Shown here: piece after piece, positions 8,888 through 17,072 of the stretch
How the letters are laid out: every line of letters starts with the position of its first letter
How positions within the stretch are numbered: position 1 is the stretch's first letter
The notes under the pieces: generated by a model
Seen by the model: the letters and a program-made list of their open reading frames with translations, nothing else
What the model was told of the DNA's origin: nothing
The model's database searches: none
NCBI RefSeq assembly: GCF_900107935.1
Contig: NZ_FNVG01000002.1
Coordinates: forward strand, 310,001 to 374,000
Length of the DNA: 64,000 nucleotides
Reading direction: 5' to 3'
Source of the DNA: Vibrio hangzhouensis
GTDB lineage: Bacteria > Pseudomonadota > Gammaproteobacteria > Enterobacterales > Vibrionaceae
Made by a program: the position numbers and the translations under genes

Positions 8888-10087
8888 TTACTTAACAGAA
8901 CCAGAAAGTAGTCCACGAACCAGATAACGTTGCAGTGTGAAAAACACCGCCAATGGCACTGCTATCGAAACGAAGGCCGATGCCGTTAGAATTTCCCAGT
9001 TACCGCCTCGAGAGCCAAGCATCTCACGCAACCTTGCGGTCAGCACCATATGCTCTTCTCCTGTTCCCAGGAACACGGTCGCGACCAGTAGGTCATTCCA
9101 TACCCACAAGAACTGGAAAATCCCAAATGAGGCCAGAGCCGGAAACGAGAGTGGCAAAACAATTCGCATGAAGATTTCAAAATCCGTCGCCCCATCTACC
9201 TTAGCTGATTCGATGATCTCACGAGGTAAACTGGAGATGTAGTTACGCAGCAAATAGATCGCTAACGGCAAACCAAAACCTGTATGGGCAAGCCAGATCC
9301 CAAGGTACGTTTTTGCGCCAACACCAAAAAACGCCCCAATGTCATTGTACAAACGCAATAGTGGAATCAGTGACATTTGCAGTGGCACCACCAGCAAGCC
9401 CACCACCATCGCAATCAATAAGTTGCGTCCAGGCATCTTCATCCACGACAAGGCGTAAGCCGCATAGGCGGCAATCAAGATAGGAATGATCGTCGCAGGA
9501 ATGGTAACCGTCAGGGAGTTAATAAATGAGCGACCGATACCCTCCGCCGTTAACACTTCCCGATAGTTGTCGAGGCCAAACTTAGGCGGAACAACTGCGG
9601 TAAAGAAGATCCGCTTGCCCCGCTTTCCTTTGAAAGGCTCCAGAGACGTCATTTTATAGTGACCATCCTCGGTCACCGTCAAAGAGCCGCCATCTTTCAT
9701 CTCTGCAACCTGACCCGGGATAAATTTGGTCGGTTCTCTGGAAGAGAATCCAAACGCCATGACATCCGTCGGATTACCATCAACCAAAAGCTGCCCGGAC
9801 AACACATAGACATCACCCTCCTGAATTTGGGTATCCGGCGCCCCTGTCCGGTCAACCAAGTTCTGCTCTGAAGCCGTCAGTGATGTCCACCAACCAGACA
9901 GAGCAAGCTGTTCTTTATCTCTGAAAGACGAAATAAACAGACCAGCCGTCGGCAACGTCCAAAGGATGACAATCAATAGCACGGAAAGATGCACTAGAAT
10001 CGTCAACGGTGAGCGCCTGAGTTTGCTCATACTGAATTTGGCGTTATCCGCCTCGATAGCCGGGGAAGTTTGTACTTTCTCAGTCAT
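8888..10087 (-). CDS. aglG: Alpha-glucoside ABC transporter permease (AglG/MalG type)
   Basis: The product has 399 residues from the ATG at 10087, which overlaps the stop of aglF (TAATG) and follows GGAGGGAAG; longer readings run back into aglF. It has a first transmembrane helix, then an unusually long periplasmic region of about 130 residues, then five more helices with the permease EAA loop (ESAKVDGATDFEIFMRIVLP) that contacts the ATPase. The long periplasmic insert is what I recall for AglG and separates it from ordinary MalG, supporting the agl assignment. Confidence 0.85.
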   Translation of the reverse strand: MTEKVQTSPAIEADNAKFSMSKLRRSPLTILVHLSVLLIVILWTLPTAGLFISSFRDKEQLALSGWWTSLTASEQNLVDRTGAPDTQIQEGDVYVLSGQLLVDGNPTDVMAFGFSSREPTKFIPGQVAEMKDGGSLTVTEDGHYKMTSLEPFKGKRGKRIFFTAVVPPKFGLDNYREVLTAEGIGRSFINSLTVTIPATIIPILIAAYAAYALSWMKMPGRNLLIAMVVGLLVVPLQMSLIPLLRLYNDIGAFFGVGAKTYLGIWLAHTGFGLPLAIYLLRNYISSLPREIIESAKVDGATDFEIFMRIVLPLSFPALASFGIFQFLWVWNDLLVATVFLGTGEEHMVLTARLREMLGSRGGNWEILTASAFVSIAVPLAVFFTLQRYLVRGLLSGSVK

Positions 10088-11100
10088 TATCTTCCCTCCA
10101 TCTGTGCGCTCGCCTGACGCATGTTCCAAACCATGACAGGTATAACCGCGACCATAATGACCACGGCAATGGCTGCGCCGCGACCAAAGTCACCGCCGCC
10201 GCGGAACATCCAGTCAAACATCATATTTGCCAATACCTGAGTACTCCATTGACCGTTTGTCATCGCCAATACAATATCGAAGACTTTAAGCACCAAGATG
10301 GTGATGGTAGTCCAGACCACCGCTATCGTTCCCCAGATTTGTGGGATCAGGATTTTGAAGAAAATTTGCACTCCGTTAGCACCATCAAGCACGGCGGCTT
10401 CCACAGTCTCCTCCGGAATACCACGCAATGCAGCGGATAAAATCACCATCGCAAAGCCAGTTTGAATCCAGATCAGAATCACCATTAAAAAGAAATTGTT
10501 CCAGAACGGTATGGTGATCCACGCTTCAGCCGTACCACCGAAATACTCGACGATGGCATTCAGAATACCGATTTGTTCTGAGCCGGGAGCACGATAATCG
10601 TAAACAAACTTCCAGATAATCGACGCCCCGATAAATGAGATCGCCATCGGCATGAAAATCAGACTCTTAGCGATATTCCCCCAGCTTACTTTGTCAGTCA
10701 GCGCTGCGATAACCAAGCCAAAAAACGTCGATGCTGCTGGCACAACAAGCAACCACAACAGGTTATTAAACAGAGACTCTCTGAACTCTGGGTCTTTGAA
10801 GAGCCAGACGTAGTTCCCCATGCCAACGAACGCGTCGCCATTTCTGTCGTGCAACGACAGGTAAAAAGACTCGAACACCGGATAAATCAAATACAGCCCC
10901 AGAAACGCCAGAGCAGGCCCCAAAAACAGCCAGGGACGGATTGACGCCGCACGCCTTAAGTTCTGAGCCATGGTTTGATTCGATACATTACGGGTGGGAA
11001 AGATAATGGTGAGCAACCAGTTAGTGCCGACAAAATAGACCACACAGCCAGCCACACCCAGTGCCATGATAAATAAAGAGGAATAAAGCTGTTCCATCAC
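10087..11100 (-). CDS. aglF: Alpha-glucoside ABC transporter permease (AglF/MalF type)
   Basis: This 337-residue inner-membrane permease has hydrophobic segments through its length and an EAA loop (VEAAVLDGANGVQIFFKILI) near residue 240. It pairs with AglG to form the channel. Its start is separated from aglE by 118 bp that contain a strong stem-loop, while its stop overlaps the start of aglG, so the two permeases are translationally coupled and probably made at lower level than the binding protein. Confidence 0.85.
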   Translation of the reverse strand: MMEQLYSSLFIMALGVAGCVVYFVGTNWLLTIIFPTRNVSNQTMAQNLRRAASIRPWLFLGPALAFLGLYLIYPVFESFYLSLHDRNGDAFVGMGNYVWLFKDPEFRESLFNNLLWLLVVPAASTFFGLVIAALTDKVSWGNIAKSLIFMPMAISFIGASIIWKFVYDYRAPGSEQIGILNAIVEYFGGTAEAWITIPFWNNFFLMVILIWIQTGFAMVILSAALRGIPEETVEAAVLDGANGVQIFFKILIPQIWGTIAVVWTTITILVLKVFDIVLAMTNGQWSTQVLANMMFDWMFRGGGDFGRGAAIAVVIMVAVIPVMVWNMRQASAQMEGR

Positions 11101-11144
11101 TACCTCGCTTTATTTGTAACCTTACGATAGCTTGATAAACGAAA

Positions 11145-11179
11145 GCCGATAGACGCCCCAATGAATTACGTCTACCGGC
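11145..11179 (-). promoter_or_regulatory. Intercistronic stem-loop between aglE and aglF
   Basis: GCCGATAGACG and CGTCTACCGGC pair over 11 bp with one mismatch around a 13-base loop. A smaller stem (TCACTT, loop CGT then AAAGTGA) follows at about 11186-11202. Neither has a T run on the transcribed strand, so they more likely stabilise or attenuate the operon mRNA than end it, as in malE-malF type gaps. Confidence 0.5.
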
Positions 11180-11218
11180 ATCGCATCACTTCGTAAAGTG
11201 ACTTACGTGTTTGCAGAG

Positions 11219-12571
11219 TTACTTAAGAGCATCCCACGTTTTTTGCACATCGTTGGCAACATCCTGAGCCGATTTACCACCACTGTAGTCAACCATGCCA
11301 GTCCAGAATGCACCTGCACCGATTTTACCTGGCATCAGGTCAGAGCCATCGAAACGGAATGTGGTCGCTTCAAGCAGGATTTCACCCTGTTTCTTCAATG
11401 TGTCATTGCCGTAAGCATCCACGTTGGCACCTTTGTGAGGCGTCAAGAAGCCAGACTGTGCCATCCAGATTTCATGTGCAATCGGTGATTGCAAGAACTC
11501 CATGAAAGCACGCGCTGCTTTCGAATCTTTGGTGATGCTCCACATGGTACCCGCACCCAGTACAGGTTTGCCCAAGTCTTTAGATTCATAGGCAGGGAAG
11601 TAGAAGAAGTCAACATCTTCACCCAGCTCAGTTCCCTCTGGGAAGAAGCTTGGAATGAACGAAGCCTGACGGTGCAGGTAGCACTTAGCGGGAGATGTAA
11701 ACAGACCTTTTGGTGAGTCACGGAAATCCGTCGCTGCTACGGCACGGGCACCACCATCAACAAATTTGTCATTGCGAACAAACCAACCGAATTCGTCAAT
11801 AGCATCGACCACTTTCTTGTCATTGAATTTAAGCTCATTGGTCGTCCACTTATCGTAGTCAGCAGGAGACTGTGTGCGCAACATCATGTCTTCTACCCAG
11901 TCCGTCGCGGGCCAACCTGTCGCACCACCTGAACCCAAACCGACGCACCAAGGCGTTTCACCGTCTTCTACGATCTGTTCTGTCAGTGCTTTCAGCTCTT
12001 CCATGGTTTGTGGTACTTCGTAGCCTGCGTCTTCAAAGTTTTCAGGCACGTACCAAACCAGTGACTTCAGATCCACTTTGTAGAAAAAGCCATAAAGATG
12101 ATCTTTTCCATCTTTATCTGCGAATGTTCCCAGATCGACCCAGGAAGAACCGGCAGCATAGTTGTCATTGATCCACTCACCCATTTTCGGGTCCAGTGGA
12201 GTCAGGAATCCTTTCGACGCAAGGTCAGCAGCAAGACCAGGTTGTGGGAAGATCGCAATATTCGGTGCACTACCCGCTTGCACATCAATTGCAATTTGTT
12301 GTTCAAAAGAGTCGGAGCCAGAGTATTTCACATCGGCACCGGTTGCCGCTTCAAAATAAGCGATAACACTTTCAACCAGCTCTTTATCTTCCGTTAGCCA
12401 AGGACCAAAGATAGTGACTGTTTCACCCTTCAGATCCATGTTTTTCAGTTCTTCGTAACTCTGCCAGTTAAAACGGGCATCTTCGCCTGGTGTGTACTTC
12501 AGGTCAGCGGCGAAAGCGGAGGAAGCAGAAATAGCAAGAGCTACTGCACTAGCAAGTAGGGAGGTTTTCAT
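11219..12571 (-). CDS. aglE: Alpha-glucoside ABC transporter substrate-binding protein
   Basis: The product is a 450-residue periplasmic binding protein. A signal peptide (MKTSLLASAVALAISASSAF, cleaved after AFA) leads into a family-1 extracellular solute-binding fold with an early strand GETVTIFGPWLTEDKE, many surface aromatics for sugar stacking, and the closing DVQKTWDALK helix. It binds alpha-glucosides such as maltose, trehalose or sucrose for delivery to AglFGK. It is the first gene of the operon and faces the divergent lacI-type gene across a 328-bp control region. Confidence 0.85.
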   Translation of the reverse strand: MKTSLLASAVALAISASSAFAADLKYTPGEDARFNWQSYEELKNMDLKGETVTIFGPWLTEDKELVESVIAYFEAATGADVKYSGSDSFEQQIAIDVQAGSAPNIAIFPQPGLAADLASKGFLTPLDPKMGEWINDNYAAGSSWVDLGTFADKDGKDHLYGFFYKVDLKSLVWYVPENFEDAGYEVPQTMEELKALTEQIVEDGETPWCVGLGSGGATGWPATDWVEDMMLRTQSPADYDKWTTNELKFNDKKVVDAIDEFGWFVRNDKFVDGGARAVAATDFRDSPKGLFTSPAKCYLHRQASFIPSFFPEGTELGEDVDFFYFPAYESKDLGKPVLGAGTMWSITKDSKAARAFMEFLQSPIAHEIWMAQSGFLTPHKGANVDAYGNDTLKKQGEILLEATTFRFDGSDLMPGKIGAGAFWTGMVDYSGGKSAQDVANDVQKTWDALK

Positions 12572-12655
12572 CAGTAAGACTCCATGTATTCAGATACTTT
12601 GTTTCGATTATTATAGTCAGTTTTCGTGTCTTAGACTTAAACCGTAACTAAATTA

Positions 12656-12669
12656 CTTAATCGGTTAAG
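12656..12669. promoter_or_regulatory. Candidate LacI-type operator 1
   Basis: CTTAATCGGTTAAG is a near-perfect 14-bp palindrome with the central CG typical of LacI-family operators. It sits 85-98 bp upstream of the aglE start and is flanked by a further inverted repeat (AATTACT at 12651 and AGTAATT at 12675). It shares CTTAA-n-CG-n-TT-n-AG with the second site at 12824. Confidence 0.5.
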
Positions 12670-12823
12670 CCGTTAGTAATTACCATAAAACCTAATTGAC
12701 AATTCGACCACTTGAGTTCCAATTCTTGTGTCTTCGATCAAGTTTTATAACTTAGCCGTTACAAATAAGTGACAGGCGTCAAACTAATCATAACCATCAT
12801 GAAATTTCGAGTTCTTATTCTTT

Positions 12824-12837
12824 CTTAAACGTTTTAG
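12824..12837. promoter_or_regulatory. Candidate LacI-type operator 2
   Basis: CTTAAACGTTTTAG is palindromic with a central CG, 63-76 bp upstream of the regulator's ATG, and matches operator 1 at 11 of 14 positions. Two matched sites in the divergent region fit autoregulation plus control of the transporter. Confidence 0.5.
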
Positions 12838-12899
12838 ACTCATTGAGAATATTTCGCTATTCTAGATTGAAGATAATCATTAAACAGGTCATTACTGGT

Positions 12900-13919
12900 A
12901 TGGAAAGGAAGAAACCGACACTGAAAACCGTCGCCGCACATCTAGGCGTATCAACGGCTACCGTCTCAAATGCATTCAACCGTCCGAATCAGTTATCAAA
13001 GGCTTTACGCGAAAACATCCTGCTCGAATGCGAAAAGCTGGGCTATACCGGCCCCAGCATCACGGCAAGAAGTCTGCGTACTGGTAAAACCGGGGTGATT
13101 GGTGTTCTTCTGGCTGACAACCTGGCTTATAACTTTACCGACCCTGTAGCAACTGAGTTTTTAGCTGGAATATCAAAAACTTTAGACGAGTCCCATGTCA
13201 ACATGCTGCTGTTGCCATCTAACAGCGAGAACTATCAGAACACGCAGGTTGAAACCATTCCGGATAGTTTCATCGTCTATGGCAAACCTGTGGACTCAAA
13301 CGTCATTAACCTGATTTTAAGACAGCACAAGCCCGTGGTGGCTGTTGACTTCTCACTACCGGATATACCGTCTATCAATATCGATAACCGCAAGGCCAGT
13401 TACAGCATCGCTAAGCATGCGATACACAGCGCCGATGACAACATCCTGATTTTGGGATTGCGCTTAGAGCCTTCAACGTCTCTGTCTCTGGCAAATCTGG
13501 ACAATCTGTATACCAGCGAGGAGTCGGTGTCACGATGCCGTTTTGAAGGCTACAAGCAAGCCTTGGAAGAGAACGGCATCGAGCTGTCATTCGAGAACGT
13601 TTGGCAGATTCATGATTTGGAAGAGGCGACACTTAAAACCATGTTACGAGGCGCATTGACCGCACCCAAAAAGGTTGATGCCTTATTGTGTATGAGTGAC
13701 AAGATCGCTCTTGCTGCCTTGGATGTCGCCAATGAACTCAATCTTGATATCCGCATAGTCGGGTTTGATGGCATCCCGAAAGCCGCAGATGCTGGCCTGA
13801 CTACCGTGCAGCAACCAATCACAGAAAAAGGCCGAATCGCCGCACAGATGGCGCTGGGCCAGATACCCTACCAATCTATCCAGCTGGACACGGAGCTGAT
13901 TGTTCGCACCAGCGGTTAG
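12900..13919 (+). CDS. aglR: LacI-family regulator of the alpha-glucoside locus
   Basis: The product has 339 residues from the ATG at 12900, which puts the DNA-binding helix at the very N terminus as usual; an upstream TTG would add 19 residues. The LacI headpiece reads TLKTVAAHLGVSTATVSNAF, with the hinge-helix region ITARSLRTGKTGVIG. The periplasmic-binding-like effector core follows and ends with RIVGFDGIPKAADAGLTTVQ. It is presumed to sense an alpha-glucoside and control both the divergent aglEFGK operon and aglA, which lies 32 bp downstream. Confidence 0.85.
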   Translation: MERKKPTLKTVAAHLGVSTATVSNAFNRPNQLSKALRENILLECEKLGYTGPSITARSLRTGKTGVIGVLLADNLAYNFTDPVATEFLAGISKTLDESHVNMLLLPSNSENYQNTQVETIPDSFIVYGKPVDSNVINLILRQHKPVVAVDFSLPDIPSINIDNRKASYSIAKHAIHSADDNILILGLRLEPSTSLSLANLDNLYTSEESVSRCRFEGYKQALEENGIELSFENVWQIHDLEEATLKTMLRGALTAPKKVDALLCMSDKIALAALDVANELNLDIRIVGFDGIPKAADAGLTTVQQPITEKGRIAAQMALGQIPYQSIQLDTELIVRTSG

Positions 13920-13951
13920 AACTTACCTCACTTGCTAAGGAGAAAGGATCC

Positions 13952-15634
13952 ATGAGTACGGAGCAACTGGAAAAACGTTGGTGGCATGACGCCGTCGTTT
14001 ATCAAATTTATCCAAGAAGTTTCAATGACTCAAATGGTGATGGAATTGGCGATATTCCGGGTATTATTGAGAAACTCGATTATATCCAGGCTCTGGGCAC
14101 CAATGTCATCTGGTTAAGTCCGGTCTACAAGTCGCCGATGGATGATAATGGCTACGATATTTCTGGCTATCGTGAGATTGCACCAGAGTTTGGCACTATG
14201 GCTGATATGGAAAAGCTACTGTACGAAGCCGATAAGCGTGGCATCAAGATTGTGATGGACCTAGTAGTAAACCACACATCTGATGAACACCCATGGTTTA
14301 TCGAGTCCAAAAGCAGCAAGGATAACCCGAAACGAGACTGGTATATCTGGAAGGATCCCAAGGAAGATGGCAGCGAGCCCAACAACTGGGAATCTTTCTT
14401 TAAGCCCAAAGCGTGGACGCTGGATGAAACCACCGGACAATATTACCTACACCTCTTTAGCAACAGACAGCCGGATTTGAACTGGGCCAACCCAGAAGTA
14501 CGCGAAGCTGTCTACGACATGATGCACTTCTGGCTGAAGAAGGGGTTGGGTGGCTTCCGAATGGATGTGATCAACATGATTGGTAAACCCTCAGATTTCC
14601 CGGATGCCACCATCTTCGATTCGGGCGTAGCGGGCTGGGAGCACTGGTCAAATAACCTATTGGTACACCAATATTTGCGTGAAATGCACGACAAAGTGCT
14701 CAAACACTATGACGTCCTGACCGTTGGTGAAACGCCCTTCACCACCACACTCGATGGCCGTTACTACTCCCATCCAGACCGTAACGAAATCAGCATGATT
14801 TTCCAGTTTGAACACGTCAGCATTGACCGTGAGGAACACAATGCCGTCAAGAAAGACTTCGATCTGGTGCAGTACAAAGAGATCATGTCACGCTGGCAGG
14901 AAGATTTGTACCAGAAAGGCTGGAATAGTGTGTACTGGAGTAACCACGATCAGCCAAGAACAGTCTCACGCTATGGTTCGGATTCTCCAGAGTACCGCGT
15001 CATTAGTGCCAAAATGCTCGGTACCGTGCTTCATATGATGAGCGGTACGCCATACATCTATCAGGGCGAAGAGATCGGCATGACCAATAAGCACTTCAAT
15101 AATATTGAAGAGTTTAACGATCTGATGGCTAAGTTCCACTATCAAAAAATGATGGAGCGCGGCGTATCTGAAGAAGACGCTATCGCATTTCTCAATGACT
15201 TCTCAAGAGACCATGCTCGCGTTCCTGTGCAATGGAATACCACCGAGCATGCCGGGTTTACCTCAGGTACACCCTGGCTGCCTGTGAACGAAAACTACGT
15301 TGATATCAATGCGGAGCAGGCCGTCAACGATGAGCACTCCATTTATCATCACTACCGTCAACTGGTAGCGCTGCGTAAGAGTGACGAATTTGGTGACGTC
15401 GTGGTCTACGGTAACCACACCCTCCTCGATCCACAGGACGCTGAGGTGTACGCCTACATTCGCTCCAATGGTGAAAAGTCTCTGCTAACCATTGCTAACT
15501 TTACCAATCAAACACTGGAAAGAACCTATCAAGGCAGTGTGAAGCAGGTGGTCATCAATAACTACCCGAATGCACCGAGCTCACTGCATGAACTGGAGTT
15601 GAAACCGTATCAGGCGTTAGTTGTGGAGATTTAG
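13952..15634 (+). CDS. aglA: GH13 alpha-glucosidase (oligo-1,6-glucosidase type)
   Basis: This 560-residue cytosolic glycoside hydrolase has no signal peptide. The GH13 conserved regions are present in order: DLVVNHTSDEHPW, GFRMDVINMIGK with the nucleophile Asp, TVGETP with the acid/base Glu, and SNHDQPR with the transition-state Asp. It cleaves imported alpha-glucosides to glucose. A trehalose-6-phosphate hydrolase or sucrase activity cannot be excluded from motifs alone. AAGGAG precedes the ATG. It is co-directional with the regulator gene and closed by a strong terminator. Confidence 0.88.
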   Translation: MSTEQLEKRWWHDAVVYQIYPRSFNDSNGDGIGDIPGIIEKLDYIQALGTNVIWLSPVYKSPMDDNGYDISGYREIAPEFGTMADMEKLLYEADKRGIKIVMDLVVNHTSDEHPWFIESKSSKDNPKRDWYIWKDPKEDGSEPNNWESFFKPKAWTLDETTGQYYLHLFSNRQPDLNWANPEVREAVYDMMHFWLKKGLGGFRMDVINMIGKPSDFPDATIFDSGVAGWEHWSNNLLVHQYLREMHDKVLKHYDVLTVGETPFTTTLDGRYYSHPDRNEISMIFQFEHVSIDREEHNAVKKDFDLVQYKEIMSRWQEDLYQKGWNSVYWSNHDQPRTVSRYGSDSPEYRVISAKMLGTVLHMMSGTPYIYQGEEIGMTNKHFNNIEEFNDLMAKFHYQKMMERGVSEEDAIAFLNDFSRDHARVPVQWNTTEHAGFTSGTPWLPVNENYVDINAEQAVNDEHSIYHHYRQLVALRKSDEFGDVVVYGNHTLLDPQDAEVYAYIRSNGEKSLLTIANFTNQTLERTYQGSVKQVVINNYPNAPSSLHELELKPYQALVVEI

Positions 15635-15657
15635 TACAAATTTTGACTAACAAGACG

Positions 15658-15683
15658 AAAAGGAGCCTCAGGCTCCTTTTTTG
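15658..15683 (+). terminator. Rho-independent terminator after aglA
   Basis: AAAAGGAGCC, loop TCA, GGCTCCTTTTTT. The A and T runs flank a 7-bp GC-rich stem, so it may also serve the convergent DUF3179 gene. Confidence 0.85.
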
Positions 15684-15729
15684 TATTCTACAGAGTCAGT
15701 AAAGTCGCACCGACCAACTCTATTCTTCA

Positions 15730-16947
15730 TTAACTGTGGATGTTCAATCCTGTCTCAGGAAAAAAGTTGGCCCAGACAATCCAGAACGCCCCGGATTTTA
15801 CGGTCTCAACCCGCTTTAATACCGTCCCTAAATCAGTTGCACCATGCACATCAACAGTGTTCACAGAATACCTCGCTGGATTATAAAATACACCCAGGCT
15901 TTCCGCTTCCTGATCGTAACTGATAACCACATCTTTTCCCCCAATAACCGCATTGATCAGATTACCGTTTTGACGCACAAACGCTTCCGTATACGCCACA
16001 TAATCATCATCAATGTTAAACCCCCATACAAGTTCTTTACTTGGCAGCCGGCCGTCTATGTTCTTTATGGTTGGAAACACTGGTTTTGGTGACGTATGTT
16101 GATAACGAACAGAAGCTCGAAAGATGAGTTCGATACACCTGTCATAGCAGAACTTAAACGGATTCATCCAAAAGCTCGTTCGTGTATCTTCTACCAGATA
16201 ATCATTTACATACACACTCCCTTCCGGAAAAACCTCTACGAATCGATGGTACGGCATACGAAACGAAGGAACCTCTGACATCCTGCTTGCATTGTTTTGC
16301 AGTGCATCTACCTCTTTTTGTCCCCATAACTGCTGAATGGGCTCACCGCTTACTTCATCCGCCAATACCAGGTTGTTTTCTAACTGAGTCATTGGACGCA
16401 ATTTTACTGGCACGCCATCTATCTCGGGGGTAAACGCCACGCCAAGATTGGTCAGGCCGCAATATGTCATCACCACATTTTCTCCACCTTGCTGCCCATT
16501 GCTAGCAACATGAGGACGAAGCATCTGCTTATCGGAATGAGCACGAGCGTCTCCATTTACCACAGTAACAATGACACTTTCATTGCTGTCCACATACTTT
16601 TTTCCTTCTTCCACATCAACGAACAGGCCATTACCCTGACGCCCGCGCATCATTAATTCAGGATTAATAGCGCCCGAGAACAACATGGCAGCATTGATGA
16701 TACTTATGATGGAAATCATGGTTAACGAGAACAAGTTGTCAGTTAGCCCCCACACCAACCAGGCAATCAGTAAAAGCACCACACTCAACGCAGTGAGTTT
16801 TTTTCTCTGATACCAGCTACGTAGGGTTTTCTGGCGCTCAGTTTGGATAACCCACTGACTAATGTCTGCCAAGTCTCTAAACAGTAAGAACGAACAGTAC
16901 GAAGACACCGCCATTGTGATGGTGATAAGGAGTGATGAAATCATCAT
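15730..16947 (-). CDS. DUF3179 domain membrane protein
   Basis: The product has 405 residues. Three hydrophobic helices lie in the first 100 residues, then a soluble DUF3179 domain with the family block VMTYCGLTNLGVAF, RPMTQLENNLVLADEVSGEP and the later NIDDDYVAYTEAFVRQNG. The function of DUF3179 is not established; the conserved Cys in TYCG invites a redox or metal role. It lies on the same strand as the octahaem cytochrome gene upstream but is separated by 125 bp with a 9-bp hairpin, so it is probably its own unit. Confidence 0.8.
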   Translation of the reverse strand: MMISSLLITITMAVSSYCSFLLFRDLADISQWVIQTERQKTLRSWYQRKKLTALSVVLLLIAWLVWGLTDNLFSLTMISIISIINAAMLFSGAINPELMMRGRQGNGLFVDVEEGKKYVDSNESVIVTVVNGDARAHSDKQMLRPHVASNGQQGGENVVMTYCGLTNLGVAFTPEIDGVPVKLRPMTQLENNLVLADEVSGEPIQQLWGQKEVDALQNNASRMSEVPSFRMPYHRFVEVFPEGSVYVNDYLVEDTRTSFWMNPFKFCYDRCIELIFRASVRYQHTSPKPVFPTIKNIDGRLPSKELVWGFNIDDDYVAYTEAFVRQNGNLINAVIGGKDVVISYDQEAESLGVFYNPARYSVNTVDVHGATDLGTVLKRVETVKSGAFWIVWANFFPETGLNIHS

Positions 16948-17009
16948 ATTGCCTCAATCTGGATTAGTTAATCTTTGGTTGTTTTCCAGATTAAAGAATT
17001 GCGAAATAA

Positions 17010-17044
17010 TTACGCCTCGAAAAGATACTAGTCTTGAGGCGTAA
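17010..17044 (-). terminator. Hairpin between the cytochrome and DUF3179 genes
   Basis: TTACGCCTC and GAGGCGTAA form a perfect 9-bp stem around a 17-base loop that contains an ACTAGT site. There is no T run, so transcript termination is uncertain; it could instead be an operator-like palindrome. Confidence 0.4.
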
Positions 17045-17072
17045 AATCCCGAGTAAAGGTCACCTATCAAAA

